Shown one piece after another: positions 7,740-16,532 of a DNA stretch of 64,000 nt. Under the pieces are notes generated by a model. It was not told where the DNA came from and did no database searches. It saw only the letters and a program-made list of their open reading frames with translations. This stretch comes from VXMO01 sp034422835 (GTDB taxonomy: Bacteria > Chloroflexota > Dehalococcoidia > UBA6926), in the NCBI GenBank assembly GCA_034422835.1, contig DAOUJJ010000011.1, positions 1 to 64,000 of the forward strand. The letters are read 5' to 3'. The stretch's first letter is position 1; every line of letters begins with the position of its first letter. Position numbers and translations under genes: made by a program.

Positions 7740-9392
7740 CTAGGCGTTCTCTTGCGCAAGCAGCCTGGCGGCCACAGTCGTCGCCTCATCACGCGTGCCC
7801 ACGATTTGCTCCGGGGGGACTTGCCTGAGAGCCTCAAGAGCATCGAGATTGCGTTCCGGCATACCCGACAGCCCCATCACGATGCAGTGCGTGTCCTGGA
7901 TGGCGGCGGTCTCAATCAGCTGCTCAACCACCAGGGCTGCGCTTTCGTCGATGTAGACCGTATCAGAGAAATCCAGGATAACCACCTCATGCTCCCGGAT
8001 GTCTTCACCGATGGTGTCAATGAGTTTGCCGGAGGATGCGATGGTAAAGGTCCCACGCAGGGCCACAAGTCCGATCCTGGCCGTAAAGTCATCGAACTGT
8101 TCCTCATTGCCCTGTGTCCCAAAGAAAACCTGGTCCAGGATGGGGACGGAGATAACGCTGTCAAGCTCAAGTCGCTCGAATTGGCGCGCGTTCGTCACAG
8201 CCGCGGCGATCATGCCCACGGCAACGGCGGCAACCAGGTCGACGAACACCGTCAGTCCGAACGTGAGCAGCATCACCACCAGGTGCTCACGCTGCACCCG
8301 GAACATGCGGGTAACGAATCGCCAATCAATGGTATCGAGCGCCACCTTTACCAGGATTCCGGAGAGGACGGCGCTTGGAATCAACTCAACGTAGTTGCCG
8401 AACTGCATCACGATAATCGCAAGAATCGCGACGGCCAGCACGCCGGAAACGAGGGTGGACCCGCCCGCGCGGATATTGGCGACCGTGTTTGGCGTGGCGC
8501 CGGCGCCGGGCAGGCCCCTGATGAACCCGGTGATGACGTTGCCGATGCCTTGCGCCAAAAGCTCCCTGCTCGGATCGTTTCGCGAGCGAGTCATTGAATC
8601 CGCGGCAAGCGCAGTCAGCAGTGTGTCAACGGACCCAACGAGCGCGATGACCAACGCGGGCTCAGTGGCCCTCACGATGAAACCCAGGTCGATGTACGGC
8701 AGCTGGAAAAGCGGAATATCGGTAGGTACGGCCCCAACGGATGGGGCGTCTTTCAGCCAGATGAGGCTTATGGCGGTTCCCACTGCCAACGCGACCAGCG
8801 TCGGCGGCAAATGCCTCTGGAATCGCCTGGGCCAGAGCAGGGCCGCTGCAAGCGTTATGAGAGCGATGAGCAGGGCGCTGCTTTGGAACTCGCCCATGAG
8901 TTCCGGAATGTCCGCAATCGTGCTAAACAGACCGCCAACACCTACATGCCCGCCCAAGAAGGGCTCCAACTGCCCCACGATGATGATTACGCCCACGCCG
9001 GTCATGAACCCTGATATGACGGAGTACGGGGTGTATGTGACGAAACGTCCGATTCGCAGCAGGCCGAACAGGACCTGGATCAGTCCGGCCATGATGACGA
9101 TAGTGAAAGCCTCAGAGATGTTGTCCGCGTGCGCCGCGACAATGACCGCCATGGCCACCGTCATCGAGCCTGTTGGGCCGGATATCAGGGATCTGGTGCC
9201 GCCGAACACAGCGGCAAAGAAACCGACGGAGATAGCGCCGTAAATGCCGGCGGCAGGACCCAGACCGGCCGCGATGCCGAACGCGAGCGCAACCGGCAGC
9301 CCAACGACGGCTGCCGTAACGCCCCCCACAACATCCCCTCGGAGAGATTGCAGACTATAGTGCCGATCTGACCCCAAAAGACGTTGAAGCAC
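7740..9392 (-). CDS. SulP family anion transporter with STAS domain
   Basis: A 550-residue membrane protein. About a dozen hydrophobic segments fill residues 20-420, including the family signature region GLPVALAFGIAAGLGPAAGIYGAI, split here by position 50. The C-terminal part, about 430-545, is a STAS domain with ILDFSDTVYIDESA, where the serine aligns with the regulatory site. SulP proteins carry sulfate, bicarbonate or other anions, and the substrate cannot be read from sequence. The start codon is a GTG at 9392. Transcription diverges from surE across 217 bases. Confidence 0.88.
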   Translation of the reverse strand: MLQRLLGSDRHYSLQSLRGDVVGGVTAAVVGLPVALAFGIAAGLGPAAGIYGAISVGFFAAVFGGTRSLISGPTGSMTVAMAVIVAAHADNISEAFTIVIMAGLIQVLFGLLRIGRFVTYTPYSVISGFMTGVGVIIIVGQLEPFLGGHVGVGGLFSTIADIPELMGEFQSSALLIALITLAAALLWPRRFQRHLPPTLVALAVGTAISLIWLKDAPSVGAVPTDIPLFQLPYIDLGFIVRATEPALVIALVGSVDTLLTALAADSMTRSRNDPSRELLAQGIGNVITGFIRGLPGAGATPNTVANIRAGGSTLVSGVLAVAILAIIVMQFGNYVELIPSAVLSGILVKVALDTIDWRFVTRMFRVQREHLVVMLLTFGLTVFVDLVAAVAVGMIAAAVTNARQFERLELDSVISVPILDQVFFGTQGNEEQFDDFTARIGLVALRGTFTIASSGKLIDTIGEDIREHEVVILDFSDTVYIDESAALVVEQLIETAAIQDTHCIVMGLSGMPERNLDALEALRQVPPEQIVGTRDEATTVAARLLAQENA

Positions 9393-9609
9393 AGACCAAT
9401 CCGCGGCCTTACCCGCAAAACACAGGCATAGATGCCCTGCGTCCCGTTTCCCTTACACCCGTCTGGAATCTTATACCTTTTCGCGGAGAGATGGCGACGC
9501 CTGGCGCAGGAGGAAGGGCATGCGGATGAAAGGTTAAGTTTCTATCTGGGTAGGTTGATTTTGGTTCCCATGTCACGCACGGGAATGACGAAGAGGGTAA
9601 AATTGCGGC

Positions 9610-10413
9610 GTGCGACTCCTCTTGACGAACGATGATGGGATACATGCGCCCGGCATCCTCGCGCTGGTGAAGGCGCTGCGCGGGCTGGGCGAACTCACCG
9701 TTGTCGCGCCGGACCGTGAGCAGAGCGGGATGGGGGCGAGTTTCACCATGCATCGGCCCGTGCGGGTGCGCCGCCTGCGCACGCGGGGGGTGCGCCACTA
9801 CGCCGTGGACGGGACGCCCGGCGACGCGGTAATCGTCGCGCTCGGCCACATCATGGCGGAGGAGAAGCCTGACCTTGTCATCTCCGGCATCAACCACGGC
9901 ACGAACCTGGGGGCGGACGTGTTTCTCTCCGGCACGGTGGGAGCGGCGCTGCACGCGCATATTCGCGGCATTCCGGCTATCTCCATCTCCATGCCGCTGC
10001 GCAAACGGCTTCGATATCGGACGGCGGCGGCGGTGGCATGCGTGCTGGCGGAGCAGATCCTGGCCGATACGGAGCGCTACGCGGGCCTCCTCTTTAATGT
10101 GACGGTGCCGAACCTGGGCCTGGAAAGACTGCAAGGCGTCGAAATCACGAACCTCGTCCCGCGCGCGGTGAACTTTGACGTGACACACGGCAACGATGGG
10201 CGGCGCGATTACTACTGGATCAGCGTGGAGCGGCAGACGCGCTCTCGCAAAGGCGTCGACATACAAGAAGGGACGGATGTGTGGGCGCTGCGCGAGAAAA
10301 AGGTGTCCATTACGCCGGTGCAGATGGACGCGACAGCGTACGGCGCGATCGAGAAGCTGGGCGGGCTGCAGGAGGCCGTCTCAACGCTAACCGGCAAGGG
10401 TGTTCCCAATTGA
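9610..10413 (+). CDS. surE: 5'/3'-nucleotidase SurE
   Basis: A 267-residue protein starting with a GTG at 9610 (MRLLLTNDDGIHAPG). The LLTNDDG metal site, VVAPDREQSGMGAS and SGINHGTNLGADVFLSGTVGAA are the SurE signatures. The enzyme removes phosphate from nucleoside monophosphates and helps in stress survival. An inverted repeat with a T-run follows the gene at 10451. A GTG start with only a weak GAAGAGGG upstream suggests modest translation. Confidence 0.95.
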   Translation: MRLLLTNDDGIHAPGILALVKALRGLGELTVVAPDREQSGMGASFTMHRPVRVRRLRTRGVRHYAVDGTPGDAVIVALGHIMAEEKPDLVISGINHGTNLGADVFLSGTVGAALHAHIRGIPAISISMPLRKRLRYRTAAAVACVLAEQILADTERYAGLLFNVTVPNLGLERLQGVEITNLVPRAVNFDVTHGNDGRRDYYWISVERQTRSRKGVDIQEGTDVWALREKKVSITPVQMDATAYGAIEKLGGLQEAVSTLTGKGVPN

Positions 10414-10450
10414 CGGAATAGGGGCGCAAATGCTACTTTCCTACTTGTGA

Positions 10451-10476
10451 GACGGGATTAATCCCGTCGTTTTTTG
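10451..10476 (+). terminator. Rho-independent terminator after surE
   Basis: GACGGGATTAATCCCGTC (10451-10468) is a perfect palindrome followed by GTTTTTTG. It lies 38 bases after the surE stop and 30 bases before hppA, so hppA must be transcribed from a promoter very near it or by readthrough. Confidence 0.75.
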
Positions 10477-10505
10477 CGAAACGGGTAGGAGGCTAACCAG
10501 TAATC

Positions 10506-12581
10506 ATGGATGTTGCCGTTGCCGCGTCCCTTGGCGCCGGGCTTTTGGCGCTGATCTTTGCAGTCTTCCTGATCTTCCGTGTGATGCGGGTGGATCAGGG
10601 GAATGAGACGATGCGAGGCATCGCCGTCGCTATTCAGCAGGGCGCAATGGCCTTCCTGCGCCGCGAATACACCTACCTCGCCGCGTTCGTCATCGTCGTC
10701 ACCATCATCGTCGCCCTCCTCGTGGAGCCGCGAACAGCCGTCGCATACGTGCTCGGGGCGATTGTCTCCGCCGCGACGGGCGCCTTGGGCATGCTTGTCG
10801 CAACGCGGGCCAACGTCCGAACGGCGGCGGCAGCCATACATGGCCTCAACCCGGCGCTGCGCGTGGCATTCTCAAGCGGCGCGGTTATGGGCATGTCCGT
10901 CGTAGGACTTGGACTGCTCGGCGTCGGCCTCATGTATGTGGTCTATTCCAACATCTACCCGGACATCGATGCCGCGGAGATCATGAAGTGGGTGGCCGGA
11001 TTCAGCTTTGGCGCGTCCTCCATCGCGCTGTTCGCCCGCGTGGGCGGCGGCATCTACACCAAGGCGGCGGACGTTGGCGCTGACCTCGTGGGCAAGGTTG
11101 AGCAGGGCATCCCGGAGGATGACCCCCGCAACCCCGCCACCATCGCGGACAACGTCGGCGACAACGTCGGCGACGTGGCAGGCATGGGCGCGGACCTCTT
11201 TGAGTCCTACGTCGGCTCTATCATCGCGGCGATGGCCATCGCCGCGACGGCATACGCAATCGCCGACTACGATGCCTCGTTCATGATCCTGCCGATGGCC
11301 ATCGCGGGCGCAGGCATCGCGAGTTCCATCATTGGCACGTTCCTGGTTCGCTCCGGCGAGCAAGCCAGATTTAAAGAGCTTTTGCGGTCGATACGCATCG
11401 GCATCTTTTCTTCAGCTATTATCGTGGCGATTGCCACCTTCGCAGTCATCAATTACCTGGAGTTCTCAGACGTTGAGATTGGCGGCAGCACGGTTGCAGC
11501 CGGCGACGTCGGGATTCGCCTGTTCGGCGCGGTGCTTGCCGGCCTCATCGGCGGCGTGATTATCGGCGTCGTCACAGAGTATTACACTTCCTATGAATAC
11601 AGCCCTACGAAGGGCGTTTCTCAGTCCGGCGAGACGGGCCCAGCAACAGTTATCATCAGTGGTTTCGCGACGGCGATGCAGAGCACGGTAGTGCCGGTGC
11701 TGGTGGTCGGCGCGGCCATCTGGATCTCGTACGAACTGTTCGAGTTCTACGGGGTGGCGATTGCCGCCGTGGGAATGCTGTCCACGCTCGGAATCACACT
11801 CGCGACTGACGCCTATGGCCCCGTCGCGGACAATGCGGGCGGCATCGCCGAGCAGGCGGGCCTTGATCCCGAGGTTCGGGAACGGACGGACGCGCTGGAC
11901 TCGCTGGGCAACACAACGGCCGCGACGGGCAAGGGCTTCGCCATCGGCTCCGCAGCATTGACTGCGCTGGCGCTCATGGCGGCCTATGCGCAAGCCGTTG
12001 ACCTCACTGTGATCAGCCTGCTTGACTCCAAGACCCTGGTGGGACTGTTCATCGGCGCGATGCTGCCGTTCCTGTTCTCCGCGTTCACGATGGCCGCCGT
12101 TGGCCGTGCCGCGAACGCGATGGTGAACGAAGTGCGGCGTCAGTTCCGAGAGATTCCGGGCATCATGGAGGGCACCGCGGAGCCGGAGTATGCGCGCTGC
12201 GTTGACATCAGTACGCGCGGCGCGCTGAGAGAGATGATTGTGCCGGGTGTGCTGGCCGTTGTCGCGCCGGTCCTGATCGGCGTGTTCATGGGCAAGGAAG
12301 CGCTGGGTGGGCTGCTCATCGGCTCCATCGCCGCCGGATTCATGATCGCCATCACGATGGCCAACGCGGGCGGCATGTGGGACAACGCCAAGAAGCTCGT
12401 TGAAACGGGCGCATTTGGCGGCAAGGGCACGCCGCACCACGAGGCGACGGTTGTCGGCGACACGGTCGGTGATCCGTTCAAGGACACCAGCGGCCCGTCG
12501 CTGAACATCCTGCTCAAGCTCATGTCCATTGTCGCGCTAGTCTTCGCGCCCTTCTTCCTGGACTACGGCCCGATCCTGTAG
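10506..12581 (+). CDS. hppA: Membrane pyrophosphatase, K+-dependent type
   Basis: A 691-residue membrane-integral pyrophosphatase that couples PPi hydrolysis to ion export. The substrate-site motif DVGADLVGKVE and EDDPRNPATIADNVGDNVGD are intact, and hydrophobic segments span the chain. GNTTAATGKGFAIGSA carries alanine where K+-independent enzymes have lysine, so this should be the K+-dependent class. Whether it pumps H+ or Na+ is not settled by what I can see. TAGGAGG lies about 14 bases before the ATG. The C-terminal GDTVGDPFKDTSGPS motif is intact. Confidence 0.95.
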   Translation: MDVAVAASLGAGLLALIFAVFLIFRVMRVDQGNETMRGIAVAIQQGAMAFLRREYTYLAAFVIVVTIIVALLVEPRTAVAYVLGAIVSAATGALGMLVATRANVRTAAAAIHGLNPALRVAFSSGAVMGMSVVGLGLLGVGLMYVVYSNIYPDIDAAEIMKWVAGFSFGASSIALFARVGGGIYTKAADVGADLVGKVEQGIPEDDPRNPATIADNVGDNVGDVAGMGADLFESYVGSIIAAMAIAATAYAIADYDASFMILPMAIAGAGIASSIIGTFLVRSGEQARFKELLRSIRIGIFSSAIIVAIATFAVINYLEFSDVEIGGSTVAAGDVGIRLFGAVLAGLIGGVIIGVVTEYYTSYEYSPTKGVSQSGETGPATVIISGFATAMQSTVVPVLVVGAAIWISYELFEFYGVAIAAVGMLSTLGITLATDAYGPVADNAGGIAEQAGLDPEVRERTDALDSLGNTTAATGKGFAIGSAALTALALMAAYAQAVDLTVISLLDSKTLVGLFIGAMLPFLFSAFTMAAVGRAANAMVNEVRRQFREIPGIMEGTAEPEYARCVDISTRGALREMIVPGVLAVVAPVLIGVFMGKEALGGLLIGSIAAGFMIAITMANAGGMWDNAKKLVETGAFGGKGTPHHEATVVGDTVGDPFKDTSGPSLNILLKLMSIVALVFAPFFLDYGPIL

Positions 12582-12614
12582 AAGGAGAGCAAATCGGCAT
12601 TCGAAGGAGTGCCC

Positions 12615-13394
12615 ATGACACAGCGCTTTCCGCGAGAGTGCGCTCGGTGCGGCAAGAATAAGCCGCCGTGGTTCAAGTATTGCGGCGAGTGCTACGCGGC
12701 TTTACAGACTGAATCGCTGGAACCTAACAGGTGCGCCGAGCAGAACTGCGACACGATCATCCCGGATGAGCACTACCTGTGTCGGCCTCATTGGGAACAA
12801 GAGAGACGGGGAGTAATCTCCGAGTGCCTTGAGTGCGGCAGCTTCAAGCCGCCGGAGTATGACTTGTGCCTCATGTGCCAGAGGTCTCAGCGGAGAATAG
12901 CCGTGAAACCACCCTCCGGCGCCCGCCCGTATGACCACTATGACGGCGCAGACGATCCGAAGGCAAAAGACAAGCGCTACTGGTTCCACAGGCAGAATGA
13001 CGGTGTCTGCAACTACTGCGGCCGGCAATACCCCTATGACCAGCTTGAACTGGAGCACATGGTTCCAAAAGCGCAAGGCGGCCCGGACCATAGACGTAAC
13101 ACGCAGCTAGCATGTCGCGTTTGCAACAGAAAAAAGCTCGACCTGACGGACCTGGAATTCAGGGAGTTGAATAAAGATCGAATCCCGTCCGAGGAAAGGA
13201 CTCCTCCTCCAAGAGCTGTCGATCCACAGAGCCTGAGGGCTCACGGGTCGCGAGCTGAGGACGAAAAACGGGACGAACATGTGTCCGGCGGCAGTCTTCG
13301 CACTGTCAGCCATTGGACTGGTGGCGGGCTTCTTCATGGAGCCAACCGTCAAGGACTAGCTGAGCGAGACACTTGCGATGCCACGAAGTTTTAG
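12615..13394 (+). CDS. HNH endonuclease with N-terminal zinc-ribbon repeats
   Basis: A 259-residue protein. Residues 1-100 hold several C-x2-C pairs (CARC, CGEC, CLEC, CLMC), as in zinc ribbons. The HNH domain follows: CNYCGRQYPYDQLELEHMVPK, interrupted here at 20 residues for brevity, then GGPDHRRNTQLACRVCNRKK. ATG 12615 is used because AAGGAG lies 5 bases upstream. The last 60 residues are Arg/Gly-rich with no fold I recognise and may be read-through of a shifted or recently extended frame. HNH proteins of this kind are often solitary or mobile-element-linked nucleases. Confidence 0.85.
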   Translation: MTQRFPRECARCGKNKPPWFKYCGECYAALQTESLEPNRCAEQNCDTIIPDEHYLCRPHWEQERRGVISECLECGSFKPPEYDLCLMCQRSQRRIAVKPPSGARPYDHYDGADDPKAKDKRYWFHRQNDGVCNYCGRQYPYDQLELEHMVPKAQGGPDHRRNTQLACRVCNRKKLDLTDLEFRELNKDRIPSEERTPPPRAVDPQSLRAHGSRAEDEKRDEHVSGGSLRTVSHWTGGGLLHGANRQGLAERDTCDATKF

Positions 13395-13656
13395 GGATGT
13401 CTTCGGACACGGATGGCGCATGATGATGCTAGAGCAACGTTTGCTTGGCGAGCACATTTATCAGCGAGACATCCGCCATCTGGTTATCGACGACCATGTC
13501 GGAGAAATCGTTGCAATCGATACACGTTCGGGGAACTGGGCACTAGGCAAAGATTCCGACGAGGCGTCGCAACTCCTACGAGAGAAATGTCCCGGCGTGA
13601 GTCAGATCCTCTTGTTCACGATCGGCATAGCGGGAGAGGACAGTGCCGGAAGATAG
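13378..13656 (+). CDS. Hypothetical small protein (DUF5678-like pattern)
   Basis: A 92-residue frame, overlapping the HNH gene end by 17 bases. Its core GEIVAIDTRSGNWALGKDSDEASQLL resembles a small protein type common in Chloroflexota and cyanobacteria, often near toxin-antitoxin genes, in which a GxxVAID strand is followed by a DS-x-EA helix. No ribosome site is clear before the ATG, and an internal ATG at about 13423 is an alternative start. Function unknown; the assignment rests on pattern memory only. Confidence 0.5.
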   Translation: MPRSFRDVFGHGWRMMMLEQRLLGEHIYQRDIRHLVIDDHVGEIVAIDTRSGNWALGKDSDEASQLLREKCPGVSQILLFTIGIAGEDSAGR

Positions 13657-13658
13657 CG

Positions 13659-14168
13659 TCACTCCCACAGGCCGAGTCCTTCCCACCGGGCATCGCTCTC
13701 CGCCTCTCGCAGTTCATCCTCGTAGCAGGGGTTGAGATTGAGGGAGAAATCGTAGGCGCGGGCAAGGCCGGCAGCGACGAGTTCGCGGTTGACGTGGGTT
13801 GCGCCGGCGAAGACGTGGCGTAGGAGGCGGCCATACCGATCCGCCTCCTCTTCGCACTTTTCAAGGCGGATAGGTTGGCCCAGCGTCAAGTGCTTCACCA
13901 CCTCAGCCGCCTCATCGAAGAACGGCTCGCCGCGCTCCGGGGCATCGATGCCGAGCAATCGAACGCGTGCCTCCGGGCAGCAGACGTCCACCGTATCCCC
14001 GTCGATGACACGAGTAACGCGGAGTGCAGCGGCATCCTGAGTAGGCGCCAGGGTGGCGGCTGGCGCGGAATCCGTATCCATCGGGCCACTCTCAGGCGAG
14101 GCGCAGGCAGCCGCGGCGAGAAGGACGACGGTGAGCGCCACGAGCAAAACGGATAAACGCTGAATCAT
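13659..14168 (-). CDS. Secreted thermonuclease-like lipoprotein (SNase domain)
   Basis: A 169-residue protein with a hydrophobic N-terminal signal ending in a plausible lipobox (AAAC, cysteine at about 22), then a staphylococcal-nuclease domain. VIDGDTVDV, RLLGIDAPE and DRYGRLLRHV supply the metal-binding aspartates and catalytic Arg/Glu positions. The domain ends at the C-terminus with WEGLGLWE. It probably degrades extracellular nucleic acids at the cell surface. It converges with the small gene before it and diverges from gatB. Confidence 0.9.
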   Translation of the reverse strand: MIQRLSVLLVALTVVLLAAAACASPESGPMDTDSAPAATLAPTQDAAALRVTRVIDGDTVDVCCPEARVRLLGIDAPERGEPFFDEAAEVVKHLTLGQPIRLEKCEEEADRYGRLLRHVFAGATHVNRELVAAGLARAYDFSLNLNPCYEDELREAESDARWEGLGLWE

Positions 14169-14230
14169 ATCGTGAGACTACAGGACGGCACGACACCGAC
14201 GGAATTATGCTCCGCTACAATGGATAAATT

Positions 14231-15760
14231 ATGACTGCTATCGCTGACGTTGCGACTGAGGTTGCCCTTGAGCCTGTTATCGGGCTTGAGGTGCACGCGC
14301 AGCTGCTCACGAAGAGCAAGATGTTCTGCGGGTGCTCCACGGACTACACGGGCGCCGAACCGAATACCCGCGTCTGCCCCGTCTGTATGGGCCTCCCCGG
14401 CACACTGCCCGTCATCAACCGGCAGGCAGTCGCAGCGACAATCATGACCGCCCTCGCGCTGAACTGTGAGATTGCCGAGGATACCAAGTTCGACCGCAAG
14501 AACTACCCCTACCCTGACCTGATGAAGGGATACCAGATCTCCCAGTACGATATGCCGCTTTCACACAACGGCTGGCTGGAAATCGAGCCTCAGGACGGCG
14601 AAACGCGCAAGGTCGGCATCACCCGCGTACATCTTGAAGAGGACACCGCCCGCCTGACACACCGCGTCGACGTGACCGGCGAGACGTATTCACTCGTGGA
14701 CATCAACCGGTCCGGCATACCACTCATGGAAGTGGTCGGCGAGCCTGACCTGCGCTCGCCGGAGGAGGCACGCCTCTACCTGACAAAGCTCCGTTCAATC
14801 CTGCAATACCTCGGCGTTTCCACCGGCAACATGGAGGAGGGCAGCTTCCGCTGCGACGCCAATATCTCTATGCGCAAGCCCGGCGACCCCCTGCCCAACT
14901 GGAAGGTTGAGGTCAAGAACATGAACTCCTTCCGCGCCGTCTTTCGCGCGCTGGAGTTCGAAGTACAGCGGCAAACAGACCTGATTCAACGCGGAGAGCG
15001 AATCCCACAAGAGACACGCGGCTGGTCCGAGGAGGCGGGCGCGACTCTCTCCCAGCGTTCAAAGGAATACGCGCAGGACTACCGCTATTTCCCGGAGCCG
15101 GACTTACCGCCGCTGATTGTCAGCAGGGAGTGGGTCGACGAGCTGCGACAGTCGCTCCCCGAGTTACCGGATGCGCGCCGCGCACGCTTTATGAGTGACT
15201 TCGCCCTATCCCTTTATGACGCCGGCCTGCTCACGGCAAGCCGCTCTACCGCCGACTACTTCGAGCAAGCATTGAAGGCATCACCGCAGACGCAGGGGGC
15301 TGCTCAGCAGGCGCGGGCAAAGGCGGTGGCGAACTGGATTGTCGGGGACCTGGCACACCTGCTTAGCGAGGCAGACACGGACATCGGGGACTCCCCCGTC
15401 TCCGCTTCTGCCATGGCCGCAATGCTTGACCTGATGGACGACGGGACAATCAGCGTCCGCATGGCCAAAGAGGTCTTCCCGGAGATGTTCGATACGGGCA
15501 GGAGCCCCGGGCAGCTTGTCAAGGAAAAGGGCCTAACCCAAATCAACGACCAGGACGCGCTGGCCGCCGCAGTTCGAGAGGCGATTGAAGCGAACCCGAA
15601 AGCCGTCACCGACTTTCAGAAGGGCAAGCAGAACGCCGTGGGATTCCTCGTTGGCCAGGTAATGCGAGCAACGCGGGGACAGGCAAACCCGCAGACGGCC
15701 AACCAGTTGGTGGCTGAGCAGCTGCAGGCGCTCGCGCCGTCTGACAATCAGGCACAATAG
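14231..15760 (+). CDS. gatB: Aspartyl/glutamyl-tRNA amidotransferase subunit B
   Basis: A 509-residue GatB, the kinase subunit that activates Glu-tRNA(Gln) or Asp-tRNA(Asn) for amidation. EPVIGLEVHAQL at the N-terminus, the zinc-site cysteines FCGC and VCPVCMG, and FDRKNYPYPDLMKGYQISQ are diagnostic. The C-terminal YqeY-like tail domain is present to about residue 500. gatA and gatC are not in the window. secG follows after 36 bases on the same strand. Confidence 0.96.
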   Translation: MTAIADVATEVALEPVIGLEVHAQLLTKSKMFCGCSTDYTGAEPNTRVCPVCMGLPGTLPVINRQAVAATIMTALALNCEIAEDTKFDRKNYPYPDLMKGYQISQYDMPLSHNGWLEIEPQDGETRKVGITRVHLEEDTARLTHRVDVTGETYSLVDINRSGIPLMEVVGEPDLRSPEEARLYLTKLRSILQYLGVSTGNMEEGSFRCDANISMRKPGDPLPNWKVEVKNMNSFRAVFRALEFEVQRQTDLIQRGERIPQETRGWSEEAGATLSQRSKEYAQDYRYFPEPDLPPLIVSREWVDELRQSLPELPDARRARFMSDFALSLYDAGLLTASRSTADYFEQALKASPQTQGAAQQARAKAVANWIVGDLAHLLSEADTDIGDSPVSASAMAAMLDLMDDGTISVRMAKEVFPEMFDTGRSPGQLVKEKGLTQINDQDALAAAVREAIEANPKAVTDFQKGKQNAVGFLVGQVMRATRGQANPQTANQLVAEQLQALAPSDNQAQ

Positions 15761-15796
15761 ACGGAGCGAATCGATCTCGCTACAGGGACGGAATCA

Positions 15797-16021
15797 ATGA
15801 TCAATGTCATCATCCACGTATTGCAGCTTCTTGTGGCCGTGCTCCTAATCGGCGCGATCCTGTTGCAGGTGCGGACACAGGACCTGGGCGGGGTGTTCGG
15901 CGCGGGCGCATCCGTTTTCCGCGCCCGGCGCGGCTTTGAGAAGACCCTCTTTCAAGCCACAATCGGCCTCGCCGTCATCTTTGTGGTATTGGCGATAGCC
16001 AGTTCCCGCTTTACGGGCTAG
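15797..16021 (+). CDS. secG: Preprotein translocase subunit SecG
   Basis: A 74-residue membrane protein with two hydrophobic segments (about 4-24 and 52-70) joined by the SecG loop QDLGGVFGAGASVFRARRG. It is the small accessory subunit of the SecYEG channel. Its stop overlaps the end of the convergent HAD gene by 4 bases. Confidence 0.93.
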   Translation: MINVIIHVLQLLVAVLLIGAILLQVRTQDLGGVFGAGASVFRARRGFEKTLFQATIGLAVIFVVLAIASSRFTG

Positions 16022-16509
16022 GGCAGCCGCCTCGCGCCATGCGGGTTGTGGTTGGCGTGGTATTCCGTGGCGTCGTTCACCTCTAGCGCATGATCGGCAA
16101 GTCGCAGCGCCGCCTCCCCCGCTGTGAGTGAGCCGCCTTCCTCCGCCGGCTTCACGTGGATGAAGAAGTCGTCACCCATCTCCGGTGTCGGAAACTGGTC
16201 CGGCCAGAAGAAGGTGAAACCCGCCTGCTGCGCAGTCTGTTGATCCAGCGGACGGTCGCCAACGTGCCAATATGTTGCCAGATCCGGATACCGTGCCTTG
16301 AGTGTCGGCATATTGTGTTTCAGCAGGACGAAATCGGGTTCAAGGCCATAGCCGCGCCACATGATGAGTTGGGAACTCTCCGGCCTGTCCGACGCGCTGC
16401 CGACAATTGCGCCCTTGGATCGGAAATACTCAACGTGCTCGCGTGTCAGGATGCCGTTCGGATCGCCGAACTCCATCGTTCCGTCAATATCAAATGTGAT
16501 AAGCCACAC
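16018..16509 (-). CDS. HAD-superfamily hydrolase-like protein
   Basis: A 163-residue protein with HAD motif I at the start (FDIDGTMEF, with the DxDGT nucleophile pair), motif II near GSASDRPESS, and WHVGDRPLDQQTA as the acidic motif. The lysine-containing motif III is not obvious. Substrate unknown. It lies 23 bases downstream of cysS on the same strand and may be part of that operon. Confidence 0.75.
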   Translation of the reverse strand: MWLITFDIDGTMEFGDPNGILTREHVEYFRSKGAIVGSASDRPESSQLIMWRGYGLEPDFVLLKHNMPTLKARYPDLATYWHVGDRPLDQQTAQQAGFTFFWPDQFPTPEMGDDFFIHVKPAEEGGSLTAGEAALRLADHALEVNDATEYHANHNPHGARRLP

Positions 16510-16532
16510 GAGAAATCTCGTCTCCCAACAAA

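Noticed and set aside
7707..9243. Long plus-strand frames opposite the SulP gene
   Set aside because: The minus strand encodes a complete SulP transporter with STAS domain; the opposite frames are Arg/His-rich shadows.
9409..10266. Minus-strand 285-codon frame
   Set aside because: Shadow of surE, which carries all its family motifs.
13279..13359. 26-residue frame with one hydrophobic segment inside the 3' part of the HNH gene
   Set aside because: No clear ribosome site and too short to support.
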